From Paraburkholderia aspalathi (lineage in GTDB: Bacteria; Pseudomonadota; Gammaproteobacteria; Burkholderiales; Burkholderiaceae), in contig NZ_FPBH01000046.1 of NCBI RefSeq assembly GCF_900116445.1, positions 1 through 62,096 of the forward strand: a stretch of DNA of 62,096 nucleotides, given 5' to 3'. Shown piece after piece: positions 26,372-35,440 of this stretch. Position 1 is the first letter of the stretch. Each line of letters opens with the position of its first letter. The notes beneath the pieces were generated by a model. It saw nothing but the letters and a program-made list of their open reading frames with translations, searched no databases and had not been told where the DNA came from. The position numbers were made by a program, and so were the translations under genes.

Positions 26372-27792
26372 CAGATAACAGTTTGGCAAACGGCGCAACC
26401 CATAGCGCAGCGCCGCTTTCCGCGACGCTCGACGCGCTGCGCGCCGCGCTCGGCGCCGACGCGGTGCGCGTTGGCGAGCAGATCGGCGAACACGCGATGA
26501 CCGATTGGACCCGCCACGACCCGACGCGTCCCGCCGCGCTGCTTTTGCCGCGCAGCACGGAAGAAGTCTCGCGTGCGCTGGCCATTTGTCACGCTGCGCA
26601 CCAACCGGTGGTGCCGCAGGGCGGCATGACCGGACTCGCCGGTGGCGCGATTGCGCGCGCGACGGATATCGCGTTGTCGCTGGAACGGCTCACCGGCGTC
26701 GAAGAAATTGACGCAGCGTCGGCCACGCTGACCGTGCGCGCCGGCACGACCTTGCAAACCGCGCAGGAAGCCGCCGCCGAAGCGGGCTTCGAACTCGCAC
26801 TCGATCTGGGCGCACGGGGTTCGTGCCAGATCGGCGGCAATCTGGCGACTAACGCGGGCGGCAATCGCGTGATCCAGTCGGGCACCGCGCGCGATCAGGT
26901 GCTCGGTCTCGAAGTCGTGCTCGCCAACGGCGACGTGCTGACTTCGCTCGGCAAGATGGTCAAAAACAACACCGGCTACGACCTCAAGCACTGGTTCATC
27001 GGTTCGGAAGGCACGCTCGGTGTGATCACACGCGCGGTGTTGCGGCTCCATCCGCCACGCGCGGCGCGCCACACGGCGCTCGTCGCACTCGACGATTATG
27101 ACGCCGCCGTGAACCTGCTGCGCCGCCTGTCGACGCGCTTTGGCAACGACATCGGCGCGTTCGAGATCATGTGGCCGGATTTCTATGATTTCGGCGTGAA
27201 GCTGACGGGCACGCGCTCGCCATTCGCCGATTCGCACCCGCTCTACGCACTGATCGAACACGCGACTTTTGACGCGAGTGACGACGGCGAACGCTTCTCA
27301 GCCGTGCTGACCGAAGCGCTCGATTCAGAAGCGATCCGCGACGCCGTGATCGCGCAATCGGTGGCCGACGTGCGGGCGCTATGGGCGATTCGTGAATGCA
27401 CCGCCGAGTTTCCGGTGCGGCTCGATCCGATCAACTTCGACGTGAGCTTGCCCATCGGCGAAATCGGCGCTTTTGTCGACCGTTGCCGCGCAGCGCTTGA
27501 TCAGCGCTGGCCGGGCAACGTGTCGTATTTCTTCGGCCATATCGGCGATTCGAATCTGCATCTCACCGTCGACGGCCATTCGATTCCCGGCGTCGAGCAT
27601 CACGCGGTGTATGCGTTCGTCTACGAAATGCTGGGGCCGTTGCGCGGTTCGGTATCGGCGGAACACGGGATCGGCTTGCTCAAGCGCGAGTTCTTGCCGA
27701 TCTCGCGCTCGTCTGCTGAATTGGCTGCGATGGCCGCCATCAAACATGCGCTGGACCCGCACGGCATTCTGAATCCGGGCAAGTTGTTCTGA
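26368..27792 (+). CDS. FAD-linked D-2-hydroxyacid dehydrogenase (D-2-hydroxyglutarate/D-lactate type)
   Basis: A 474-residue flavoenzyme of the GlcD/D2HGDH class. A PCMH-type FAD domain spans about 55-230 (VVPQGGMTGLAGGAI, GARGSCQIGGNLATNAGGN, NTGYDLKHWFIGSEGTLGVITRAVLRLHPP). The C-terminal FAD-oxidase domain carries GHIGDSNLHLTV with the metal-binding histidines and the closing motif SAEHGIGLLKREFL ... LDPHGILNPGKLF. It overlaps the oxygenase gene by 4 bp. Enzymes of this class make 2-oxo acids, including 2-oxoglutarate, the co-substrate of its partner. D-2-hydroxyglutarate is one candidate substrate. Confidence 0.88.
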   Translation: MTDNSLANGATHSAAPLSATLDALRAALGADAVRVGEQIGEHAMTDWTRHDPTRPAALLLPRSTEEVSRALAICHAAHQPVVPQGGMTGLAGGAIARATDIALSLERLTGVEEIDAASATLTVRAGTTLQTAQEAAAEAGFELALDLGARGSCQIGGNLATNAGGNRVIQSGTARDQVLGLEVVLANGDVLTSLGKMVKNNTGYDLKHWFIGSEGTLGVITRAVLRLHPPRAARHTALVALDDYDAAVNLLRRLSTRFGNDIGAFEIMWPDFYDFGVKLTGTRSPFADSHPLYALIEHATFDASDDGERFSAVLTEALDSEAIRDAVIAQSVADVRALWAIRECTAEFPVRLDPINFDVSLPIGEIGAFVDRCRAALDQRWPGNVSYFFGHIGDSNLHLTVDGHSIPGVEHHAVYAFVYEMLGPLRGSVSAEHGIGLLKREFLPISRSSAELAAMAAIKHALDPHGILNPGKLF

Positions 27793-27855
27793 ACAGGGTG
27801 TGCCGCGCACCAGCGGTTCGCAGGCTTAACGCGCGGCTACGCCCTGGCCGTTTCG

Positions 27856-28638
27856 TCAATGCGCCGCGACGGAATCCATTCCGGTCGACGTGACTGCGGG
27901 TTGCGCAGCGGGCGAGGCGAGATAGTCGAGAAGGGCCTTCGCCTCATTCGGATGCTCGGCGTTCACCGGGATGCCCGCGGCATACCGCGTCACGGATTGC
28001 ACCGACTCAGGAATCTTTCCGACGAAGGTGACGCCCGGCACCGGCAGCACCTCGCTGACCTGCTGGAATCCTACTTCGTAATCGCCATTGGCGACCACCG
28101 AGGCGACCGGGATCTTCTGAATCCTCTTCGCCTTGGCTTTCACCTGATCCTCGATGCCGAGCTTCCTGAAGAGCTCGCGCTCGATATAGACACCGCTCGC
28201 GCTGTCCGAGTAGGCGATCGATCTGGCGTGGAGCAAGGTCTCTTTCAGCGCATCGACGGAGCCGATATCCGGTTTCGGCGCACCGCTACGCACGACCATA
28301 CCGATGCGGGAATCGGCGAGTTCGACGCGCGATCCGGGAATCACCTTGCCTTGCTTGATCAGCTCGTCGAGCGCGTAGCCGACCATGATGACCACGTCCG
28401 CGTGCTCGCCGCGGTCGAGCCGGTTCGGAATGGCTTCGGGTGATTTGCCCATCGAAGGCCCGAGTATGGTGTCGAGCGTATTGCCCGTCGACGCCGTGAA
28501 CTTGGGGCCGAGCAGTTTATATGCGGCGGTGAATCCGCCCGAACTCATCACGCGGAGTTCGGCGGCCTCCACGTGTGCCGTTGCAACGGTGCCGGCCAGC
28601 AGCCCGGCGGTCAACATGGTCTGAAAGAAGGGTTTCAT
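27856..28638 (-). CDS. ModA-like periplasmic solute-binding protein
   Basis: A 260-residue exported protein. The signal peptide ends ATAHVEAAE before LRVMSSGGFTAAYKLLGPKFTASTG. Segments GEHADVVIMVGYALDELIKQGKV and YSDSASGVYIERELFRKLGI follow the molybdate-binding-protein (ModA/sulfate-type) fold. No ModB/ModC partner is nearby, which is common for orphan members. The start MKPFFQTML is the ATG before the signal peptide. It is convergent with the dehydrogenase gene. The ligand is unknown. Confidence 0.8.
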   Translation of the reverse strand: MKPFFQTMLTAGLLAGTVATAHVEAAELRVMSSGGFTAAYKLLGPKFTASTGNTLDTILGPSMGKSPEAIPNRLDRGEHADVVIMVGYALDELIKQGKVIPGSRVELADSRIGMVVRSGAPKPDIGSVDALKETLLHARSIAYSDSASGVYIERELFRKLGIEDQVKAKAKRIQKIPVASVVANGDYEVGFQQVSEVLPVPGVTFVGKIPESVQSVTRYAAGIPVNAEHPNEAKALLDYLASPAAQPAVTSTGMDSVAAH

Positions 28639-28841
28639 CCGGATAAGCGTGGCAGTCTGATAGGGATAAAGGCGTGATCGGCTCACGAGCCCAGGCAAGC
28701 CGACCACAAAACGTGGCGACTCGCCGCCCTTATACATACCACACCTGAACCAGCGCCAGCACAGCGAGCGGCGCGCAACACTTGCACGCGCTTACGGGAT
28801 ACGCTGGCTCGACCCAATCGCAACGCTGCGCTCAACCTCCG

Positions 28842-31800
28842 TCAATGCGCATTCAGATACCGCGCAATCACCGGATAGACATCCACCGCCGCATTCTTGC
28901 CAAGGATGCAGTCGATGTGCCCATAGTTGGGAATCAGATGCCGCTCGTACGGCTGCTCGGGCCATTGTTGGACCAGCATGTCATAGGTCAGCAAGGTGCT
29001 CTTCGGCAGATAGGTTTCGTTTTTCTCGCCGTGAATGAAGCCGATCGGCAGGCGCAAGCCGTCCAGGCCCTTCATGCCGTCCGCGCCGCTCAGGTAGACG
29101 TCTTTGCCGTCGGCATCGACGACCTTGCCCGCTCGCACCATCGCAGCGAGATGCTTGAAGACGGCGATGTCGTGCACGCCGAGCAGTTCCTGCAGATTCG
29201 CATGAAGCGTCTCATTCAACTGCTCGTGTTCGTAGAGCAGGCCGTAAAGGAAGGTTGCCCGGTGGCAGATAGGGCTGCCGCAGCCTTGTTTATGACTGAG
29301 CGGGTAGAGCCGCAACGCTTCGTCGAGCAGGTTCTGGGGCCACGACCTGTGCTCCGTAAAAGCGGTCAGATCGAGCACGCCGAGATGCTGCATGATGTCA
29401 GGGACGTGCAACCCGCACTTGATCTTTTCCAGCGTGCCGGGCACCGGATGCGCGGAGACCTGCGAGATGACCGCCGAGCGCACGCCCTTGAGGCCGTGCA
29501 GCAGCGACATGGTCAAGGCCAACCCACCCATGCAGTGGCCCAGTACCTGAATGTCCGGCACCTTGGTCAACTCCCGCACTTTGGCGACCGCGGCCGGAAT
29601 GTCCTCACGAGCGACTTTGTCGACATTGGTCGGCACCATCACGCTCGGCATTTCGATGCTGACGCGTAGATCGACGAGCCACACGTCGTAGCCGACCGCA
29701 CAGAGATACTCTACCAGGTTGGTGCCGATCAGATCGGTGGAGTAGATCCGGCTCGACACACCCGAGCCGTGGATCAGCAGCACGGGGCGCAGCGGTTTGT
29801 CGGACGGCCCGGCGTAGCGCGTGAGTCGAAGCCTGGTCCCGTCGGCTGTGTCGAAGAAGACGACTTGCGGCGCGGGCGCGCGTAGCGCGCGCTTGAGGCG
29901 CGGCTCGGCCTTCGGATCATAAAACTGCAAGGGCGCGGCCACGCCGCCGTATTCGGTGAACAGCACGCCCGCAAAAAACTTGCCGAACTTCAGGGTCCAT
30001 TCAAGGCGTGATGTCAGGTCAGGGGTGTTGGTGACCTCGAGCGTGCGTTGCTGCTTGAGGAAATTCTCGGGCGTAATGATCAGCGTTGCCTTGCCGATCG
30101 CCGGCGCATCCGCTTGCGCCGAGTCGCGTAGTTCGGCGTAGAGCGTGTTGGTCTGCGCCCATAGATTGATCGGCGACGTACGCGTGATGATTTTCTGTCC
30201 CGTCAGGTAGTACGTCTTGCCTTCCGTGGAGTTGAGCGTCATGCGGTAATTCATGTTGCGCTCGTCCACATCCGATTCGTCGACCACGAACAGATTGAAG
30301 GTGCCGTCCGTGATCGTCATCGGTTGCGCGGAGAGCGCGGGGCAGGTCAGCGTGCCCGTAGTGTGGGCCAGATGTTGCGGATTGCTCAGCATATCGGCCA
30401 GATCGTCCGATTCCACCGTCAGCGTGAATTGAATCGGACTGGTGGCGGCTTCGCCCGCCACGGCCGGCGTATACGTACCGATCATCGTTTCGGTGAAGCG
30501 CAGGCCGATCTTCTGGGGCGTGGGCGTAGCGGCCGCGCCCTTGGCCTCGTAATCGATGTTCCAGCCGCGCGCGTTGGCGAGCAGCGCGCAATTGCGTTCC
30601 GCCAGCGCGGAAATCGTCAGCAGCGGATTGACGCCGAGCGACATCGGCATGACCGCGCCGTCCATCACGTATAGCCCTTCGTGCACCGCATTTCCGCTCG
30701 TGCCGCTAAAGACTCGCCCCTGATGATCGACGACGCCACGCGCCGCGTCCTCGCCCATCCCGCAGCCGCCGAGCGGATGCACGGTGACAATCTGGTTGCC
30801 GAGCAATCTGGTCGAAATCGGGTTGCGCATGTATTTGCCGCCGAGCGGCGCCTGCGCTTTCTCGAGCGTTTCTTCGACGGTCTGGAAGATCGGCTGCTTG
30901 CCGGCGTTCGGCCAGGCGATGCGCGCCCTGCCTTTGTCGTTCACGCTGATCTGGCCGCTTTCGTCGTCATGCGCCATCACCAGGTAGGTTTGCGTGTGAT
31001 TGAGCGCGCCGTGATAGGGGCCGCGCAGGAAGCTCTCGATCACGCGCGCGTCGTAGCCGAACGGTTCGTCGTCGGCGCGCGGCGCGGGAATGTCGACGCC
31101 TTCGAACGGCGCGGCGCCGCCGAGCAGGGCGACCAGCGCGGCGCCGACCGGCCCGGCGAGCGAGCCTTCTTCGATGACGAAGCCGTCAGTCACGTTAGCG
31201 GTGTTGCGGTGGTCGATGATGCCGGTAATCGTCGGCCCGACCGGTGGGATGTCGCCCTTCTTGTGGGCGCCCCAGCCGACGCCGTTGATCACCTCCTCGG
31301 TGTTGTACGCGAAGGCGAGCACGTCGCCGTTGCCGGTGAGGTGCTGGCCGAGCATGTCCGACACGCTCAAGCCCTCCTTGCGCGAGCGCAGCAGCAGGGC
31401 GGTCGAACCGATCGTGCCGGCCGACATGATGACGACATCGGCGCTCACGAACAGATCGGGTGCGTCATAAATCTCGCGGCCCAGCTTCACTTCCTGAAAG
31501 CGCACGATCCACTTTTGCGTGGCGGCGTCGCGCAACACCGAATGCACTGCGGCGCCCGTAAAAATATGGGCGCCGTGCGCGACCGCATCGGGAAGGTAGT
31601 TCATGTGTGTCGAATTTTTCGCGTCGTAGTTGCAACCCGAGTTGCAATCGCCGCATCCGACACAGGCTTTTTGCTCAACGCCCGCAGCGTTGATGCGGTC
31701 CTCGAAAGTGACCGTGACCGGCGGCGGATAAAAGCGATCTTCCATGCCCAGCGCCTGCGCGGATTTTTTCAGCGCCAGCAGTTTCGGCAACTGCAAAAAA

Positions 31801-32252
31801 TCGCCGGACACCGCCGACGGCTGCAGCATGGCGCGAGCCAGTTCGTAGCCCTTGTCGCGTCCCGCCTTGTCGGCGCGGAGCGCAGCGGGCCAGCGGTCGT
31901 CGTCCCATAAGCGCGGTTCGGCTTCGAGCGCAACATTCGCGTTGATCAGCGAGGTGCCGCCCAGTCCGCAACCCACCACCGCATTCACGTCTTCATTCAC
32001 ATGCATTTCGAGCAGCGCGAGCGGTGAGCCAATTTGCGCGAGGGCGGTGTTGTATTGCACCTCGGCGGCGCCTTCGATCGGCGTGCGTGGATAGTCGCCG
32101 GCCATAAATTCGCGCCCGCGTTCCAGCACGCACACGTTTTTGCCGGCACGCGCCATGCGGCTCGCGGCAATCGCACCGCCATATCCCGATCCCACCACCA
32201 CCACGTCGTAATGCGACTGCATTGCTGTCAGGGCGCTTGATAAGCGGTTCAT
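28842..32252 (-). CDS. GMC/cholesterol-oxidase-like oxidoreductase fused to an alpha/beta hydrolase
   Basis: A 1136-residue, probably three-part protein. Residues about 14-560 are a GMC flavoenzyme: FAD motif GSGYGG at 21-26, VVGCGLGGTSLINANV near 93 and the end motif HPLGGCGMGEDAARGVVDHQGRVF with NPLLTISALAERN. A cysteine cluster C197-x2-C200-x2-C203-x3-C207 lies in the GMC part. A linking beta-rich region of about 200 residues follows. The C-terminal third (from about 805) is an alpha/beta hydrolase: VLLIHGSGVSSRIYS, nucleophile elbow GHCMGG with C907 in place of serine, and NYGHIDC. It resembles steroid/terpenoid-oxidising fusions. Substrate and product are unknown. No operon partner is obvious; a possible sigma-like gene lies 212 bp upstream. 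Confidence 0.85.
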   Translation of the reverse strand: MNRLSSALTAMQSHYDVVVVGSGYGGAIAASRMARAGKNVCVLERGREFMAGDYPRTPIEGAAEVQYNTALAQIGSPLALLEMHVNEDVNAVVGCGLGGTSLINANVALEAEPRLWDDDRWPAALRADKAGRDKGYELARAMLQPSAVSGDFLQLPKLLALKKSAQALGMEDRFYPPPVTVTFEDRINAAGVEQKACVGCGDCNSGCNYDAKNSTHMNYLPDAVAHGAHIFTGAAVHSVLRDAATQKWIVRFQEVKLGREIYDAPDLFVSADVVIMSAGTIGSTALLLRSRKEGLSVSDMLGQHLTGNGDVLAFAYNTEEVINGVGWGAHKKGDIPPVGPTITGIIDHRNTANVTDGFVIEEGSLAGPVGAALVALLGGAAPFEGVDIPAPRADDEPFGYDARVIESFLRGPYHGALNHTQTYLVMAHDDESGQISVNDKGRARIAWPNAGKQPIFQTVEETLEKAQAPLGGKYMRNPISTRLLGNQIVTVHPLGGCGMGEDAARGVVDHQGRVFSGTSGNAVHEGLYVMDGAVMPMSLGVNPLLTISALAERNCALLANARGWNIDYEAKGAAATPTPQKIGLRFTETMIGTYTPAVAGEAATSPIQFTLTVESDDLADMLSNPQHLAHTTGTLTCPALSAQPMTITDGTFNLFVVDESDVDERNMNYRMTLNSTEGKTYYLTGQKIITRTSPINLWAQTNTLYAELRDSAQADAPAIGKATLIITPENFLKQQRTLEVTNTPDLTSRLEWTLKFGKFFAGVLFTEYGGVAAPLQFYDPKAEPRLKRALRAPAPQVVFFDTADGTRLRLTRYAGPSDKPLRPVLLIHGSGVSSRIYSTDLIGTNLVEYLCAVGYDVWLVDLRVSIEMPSVMVPTNVDKVAREDIPAAVAKVRELTKVPDIQVLGHCMGGLALTMSLLHGLKGVRSAVISQVSAHPVPGTLEKIKCGLHVPDIMQHLGVLDLTAFTEHRSWPQNLLDEALRLYPLSHKQGCGSPICHRATFLYGLLYEHEQLNETLHANLQELLGVHDIAVFKHLAAMVRAGKVVDADGKDVYLSGADGMKGLDGLRLPIGFIHGEKNETYLPKSTLLTYDMLVQQWPEQPYERHLIPNYGHIDCILGKNAAVDVYPVIARYLNAH

Positions 32253-32464
32253 TCAGACCACCTCGTCAGGAAGGGGATGCCGGGTAGGGGAACCCGGACT
32301 TCGGAAGGAAGACGGCGTGCGGCTGCGGCTTTTTTATCGTAGGCGGTGCGCGATGACAAAAAAAGGCGCATCGTACGTGGCGCGCGACACTTGCGTGGGG
32401 CGTGCCCGATTTCCGGGGAGGGGAAAAAGCCGCCGTCGGCCGACGCCGGTCTGTCAATGCGCTT

Positions 32465-33256
32465 TTAGGCGGCTACTTCATTCATTTCGCTGTCGCTCGA
32501 TTCGGCGGCGAGCAGGTTCAAGGCGATCAGAATCGCCGCGCGGTTGTCGAGATCGATCTCGATGCCGAGCACGTCGATCAGCCAGCGGCCGATCTTGGTA
32601 TTGGAAAATTCGTCGGCCCCGGCCGTCTTTTTCATGGTGACGCCAAGTTTGACGGCGCGATAGTGATACGAGGGGACACGATGCTGAGCAGCGACTGCCG
32701 AGAGGCCGCCTTTTCCTTCCGAGCACCAGCCAAGGCTGCCGGCCAGCACGATGCGCTCCGGCTCGTCGAGGCTGTCGATAAAAGTCCGGGCCGCGAGCCG
32801 CACGCGTTGTTCGTCGAGGCCGTATTGCAGCAACACGCTTTCGACCGGGTCTTCCAGCGCTTGCGCGTGCAGATCGATTTCCTGCGCCATGCCATCGTTT
32901 TCCATCGACACGTTGCGTTGATGGCCGGCGCTGCGCAGACAGTCGATCAGGTAACGGCGAAAATACGCGCACAGTGCGTAGCCGTTGGACGGCGCGCTGT
33001 CGGCGCAGGCATTCGTTTCCGTGTGGCCGGGCGCGAGGCGCAGAACTTTCGCGTAGATGAACTGCGCGACCAGTTCTTCCTTGTCTTCACCGAGCGCCTG
33101 CAGTTCAAGCGGGTGGTAGGTGCGTAGCGCCCGCTTGACCAGATCGACCATCGACACCATCTCGTCGGCGGACAACTGGGTACGCCGACGCCACAGGTCG
33201 GGCAGGATCGCATCGTCGAGATTGCGGACGAACGCGTGGCTCGGAACTGCGCCCAT
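32465..33256 (-). CDS. Uncharacterised protein with possible sigma-70-like layout
   Basis: A 263-residue cytoplasmic protein I do not recognise with confidence. GGAGG five bases upstream fixes the start at MGAVPSHAF rather than four codons earlier. The segments EDKEELVAQFIYAKVLRL and CAYFRRYLIDCLRSAGHQRN look like sigma-70 regions 2.1-2.4, and FIDSLDEPERIVLAGSLGW ... LSAVAAQHRVPSYHYRAVKLGV resembles a region-4 helix-turn-helix. The C-terminal 60 residues (SNTKIGRWLIDVLGIEIDL) are extra. It lies between the GMC fusion gene on the same strand and a divergent histidine kinase gene, which fits a regulatory role. It could equally be another DNA-binding protein. Confidence 0.55.
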   Translation of the reverse strand: MGAVPSHAFVRNLDDAILPDLWRRRTQLSADEMVSMVDLVKRALRTYHPLELQALGEDKEELVAQFIYAKVLRLAPGHTETNACADSAPSNGYALCAYFRRYLIDCLRSAGHQRNVSMENDGMAQEIDLHAQALEDPVESVLLQYGLDEQRVRLAARTFIDSLDEPERIVLAGSLGWCSEGKGGLSAVAAQHRVPSYHYRAVKLGVTMKKTAGADEFSNTKIGRWLIDVLGIEIDLDNRAAILIALNLLAAESSDSEMNEVAA

Positions 33257-33607
33257 GAAAACCTCCATAAAGGGTTAGGCAATGAGCGCGGGGAGCCTCG
33301 ACTGCAGGCAATGAAAGGGGTGTTGGAACTTTTGAGCCGCGCTGGAATGTGAGGCCAGTATGGTTTCCGGCGGGCGCTTCGCCTATATGGATTAAGTGGT
33401 AGCTGATGGGTAAACTGCCGGGTAAACCATCCGCGCGTCTGCCTGTTCGCCGTCTGATGACCGTGCGCTGCACCAAAAGGCTGCAGCGCGCGATGGAGCA
33501 CCGCAACACCTGATGCAGCAACTCTCGCGCAGCACGTCAGGCCCGCCGTGCCTGCGTCGCTGAGCTTGCGTCCTACGCCATCGAATCCGGTCGACAAAGG
33601 AGACCGC

Positions 33608-35392
33608 ATGATGCGGGCTGATCCAATCCAGCGTGCAATCGACGAAGACCTTGTGCGCGTGCTGTACGCGCAAGATCCCATCGCCTTCTTTTCGCACTGG
33701 TTCTCGATTGCGGTGCTGGTGGCGATCTACTGGCCGCACGTGCCGTCGCCGCCGCTGTTCATCGCGTGTTTCGGGTTTTATGCGGCCGCCAATTGCGGTG
33801 GCCTGGCGCTTTGGATCTGCAATCGCCGCTACCCGCACCTCGCGACGCCACGCGGCTGGATCAACCTGCATGCGCTGCGCGGCGTGCTGCTGTACAGCGC
33901 GCCGGGGCTTGCGGTGTGGTTCGCGTTCCAGAGTCCTCAAGCCGATTTGCCGCTGCTGCACACCGTGATGATCGTCACGCTGGCGGCCGGCGTGTTCATG
34001 TCGAACGGCTTCGATCTGCTGAACTTTTCGACCGCGATTCCGTTTCTGCTGTTTCCGGCGATCGTGCTGCATTTCGGCACGCATACGTTCGACCGGACCA
34101 TTCTCGCCATCGTCCTCGCGTTCTTCTTCTGCGCGATCAACGTCTATGCGGTGAGTTATCGCAAGCTGTTCCAGCAGGTCGTGCAGGCGCGCGTCGATCA
34201 GCAGTATCTGGCGGAGTCGCTGGCGGCGCAAAAGCGTGTCGCCGAAGAGGCCAGTCTTGCCAAAACGCGATTTTTTGCAGCCGCGAGCCACGATTTGCGC
34301 CAGCCGCTGCATGCAATCGGATTGCTGGCGGCTTCGCTCAACGACTCGGCGGCGACGCTCGTGCAGCATGCCAGGACGGCTCAGCACATCGTTTACAACG
34401 TCGAGGCGTTGAATCAGCTGTTCAACCAGGTGCTCGATCTCGCCCGGCTCGAAAGCGGCGTGACCCAGGTGATCCGCTTGCACTTCCGGCTGTCGGAACT
34501 GTTCGAGCGGGTCGGCAGCCAGTACCGTCCGCAGGCGGCGGCCAAGGGGCTGGCGCTGCGGATCGCGCCGTCTTCGGTGGTCCTGCATGACGATCCGGTG
34601 CTGCTCGAACGTGTGCTGAGCAATTTGCTCTCGAACGCAGTGCGCTACACCGAGGAAGGCGCGATCTGGGTCGGCTATCGTCGAGCAGGGCGTCATTCGG
34701 GCGGCTATATCGAGGTGCGCGATTCCGGCATCGGCATTCCGGTCGAGGAACACGAACGCATCTTCGAAGAGTTCTACCAGGTCGCCAATCCGCAGCGCGA
34801 CGCGCGTCAAGGGCACGGTCTGGGCTTGCCGACGGTGAAGCGCCTCGTCGAAATGCTCGGCGGCGAGTTGCAACTGCGCTCGGCGCCGGGCCGGGGCTCG
34901 GTGTTCCGCTTTCCGGTGCAGGTGGGCGACGCCGGCGGCATTGTCGCGAGCCTGAACGAGGCGGTGGCGGGCGGACCGTCGGCGCAGGGGCGGCGCGTGC
35001 TGTGCATCGACGATGAGCCGTCGATTCTCGAAGGCCTCACGAGTCTGTTGGGACGCTGGGGTTGCATCGTGCGTGGCGCACGTGACGAGGTCGACGCGCT
35101 CGTCGCGCTGGAAGACGGTTTCGTACCGGATGCCGTGTTGTGCGACTACCAGCTGGCTAATCACCGAACCGGCGCGCAAGCGCTCTCGGCCGTGCGCAAT
35201 ACGCTCGGGCGCGCGGGTCACGACGGTGTGGTGACTTTGCTGATCACGGGCGATATGGCCTCGGCCGAACTGGCGGCACTGGCCCTGCAGGGTATTCCGG
35301 TGCTGCACAAACCGGTCACTCCGGCGCGGTTGCGGCGGACCCTGGAAATGCTGTGGCAGCAGGCGGAACTGGATAAAGGGCGGGCGGCGTGA
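33608..35392 (+). CDS. Hybrid sensor histidine kinase with C-terminal receiver
   Basis: A 594-residue membrane kinase. Residues about 30-185 form around six hydrophobic helices with no large periplasmic loop. A short coiled linker leads to the HisKA H-box FFAAASHDLRQPLHA with phospho-acceptor H228. The ATPase boxes follow: N-box SNLLSNAVRYTEEG (338-351), DSGIGIP (372-378) and GHGLGLPTVKRLVEMLGG. The receiver domain runs from about 463, with DDE at 468-470, acceptor D513 in LCDYQL and K568. AAGGAG six bases upstream supports the first of two ATGs. It is convergent with the LuxR-type regulator gene, so the two may be partners. The signal is unknown. Confidence 0.9.
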   Translation: MMRADPIQRAIDEDLVRVLYAQDPIAFFSHWFSIAVLVAIYWPHVPSPPLFIACFGFYAAANCGGLALWICNRRYPHLATPRGWINLHALRGVLLYSAPGLAVWFAFQSPQADLPLLHTVMIVTLAAGVFMSNGFDLLNFSTAIPFLLFPAIVLHFGTHTFDRTILAIVLAFFFCAINVYAVSYRKLFQQVVQARVDQQYLAESLAAQKRVAEEASLAKTRFFAAASHDLRQPLHAIGLLAASLNDSAATLVQHARTAQHIVYNVEALNQLFNQVLDLARLESGVTQVIRLHFRLSELFERVGSQYRPQAAAKGLALRIAPSSVVLHDDPVLLERVLSNLLSNAVRYTEEGAIWVGYRRAGRHSGGYIEVRDSGIGIPVEEHERIFEEFYQVANPQRDARQGHGLGLPTVKRLVEMLGGELQLRSAPGRGSVFRFPVQVGDAGGIVASLNEAVAGGPSAQGRRVLCIDDEPSILEGLTSLLGRWGCIVRGARDEVDALVALEDGFVPDAVLCDYQLANHRTGAQALSAVRNTLGRAGHDGVVTLLITGDMASAELAALALQGIPVLHKPVTPARLRRTLEMLWQQAELDKGRAA

Positions 35393-35405
35393 AGCGTGAC
35401 ATGAA

Positions 35406-35428
35406 GGGCGGCGGCATAAGCGCCGCCC
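35406..35428. terminator. Hairpin between convergent kinase and regulator genes
   Basis: GGGCGGCG / CGCCGCCC, an 8-bp perfect stem with a 7-nt loop, lying in the 48-bp gap between the two convergent stop codons. There is no long U-run, so the terminator role is inferred from position. Confidence 0.45.
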
Positions 35429-35440
35429 GTCGATCCGTTA

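Noticed and set aside
33392..35308. A 638-codon open frame antisense to the hybrid histidine kinase
   Set aside because: Composition is Arg/His/Gln-rich with no family-like motif, and the plus strand encodes a complete kinase with all catalytic boxes. Long antisense frames are expected at this GC content.
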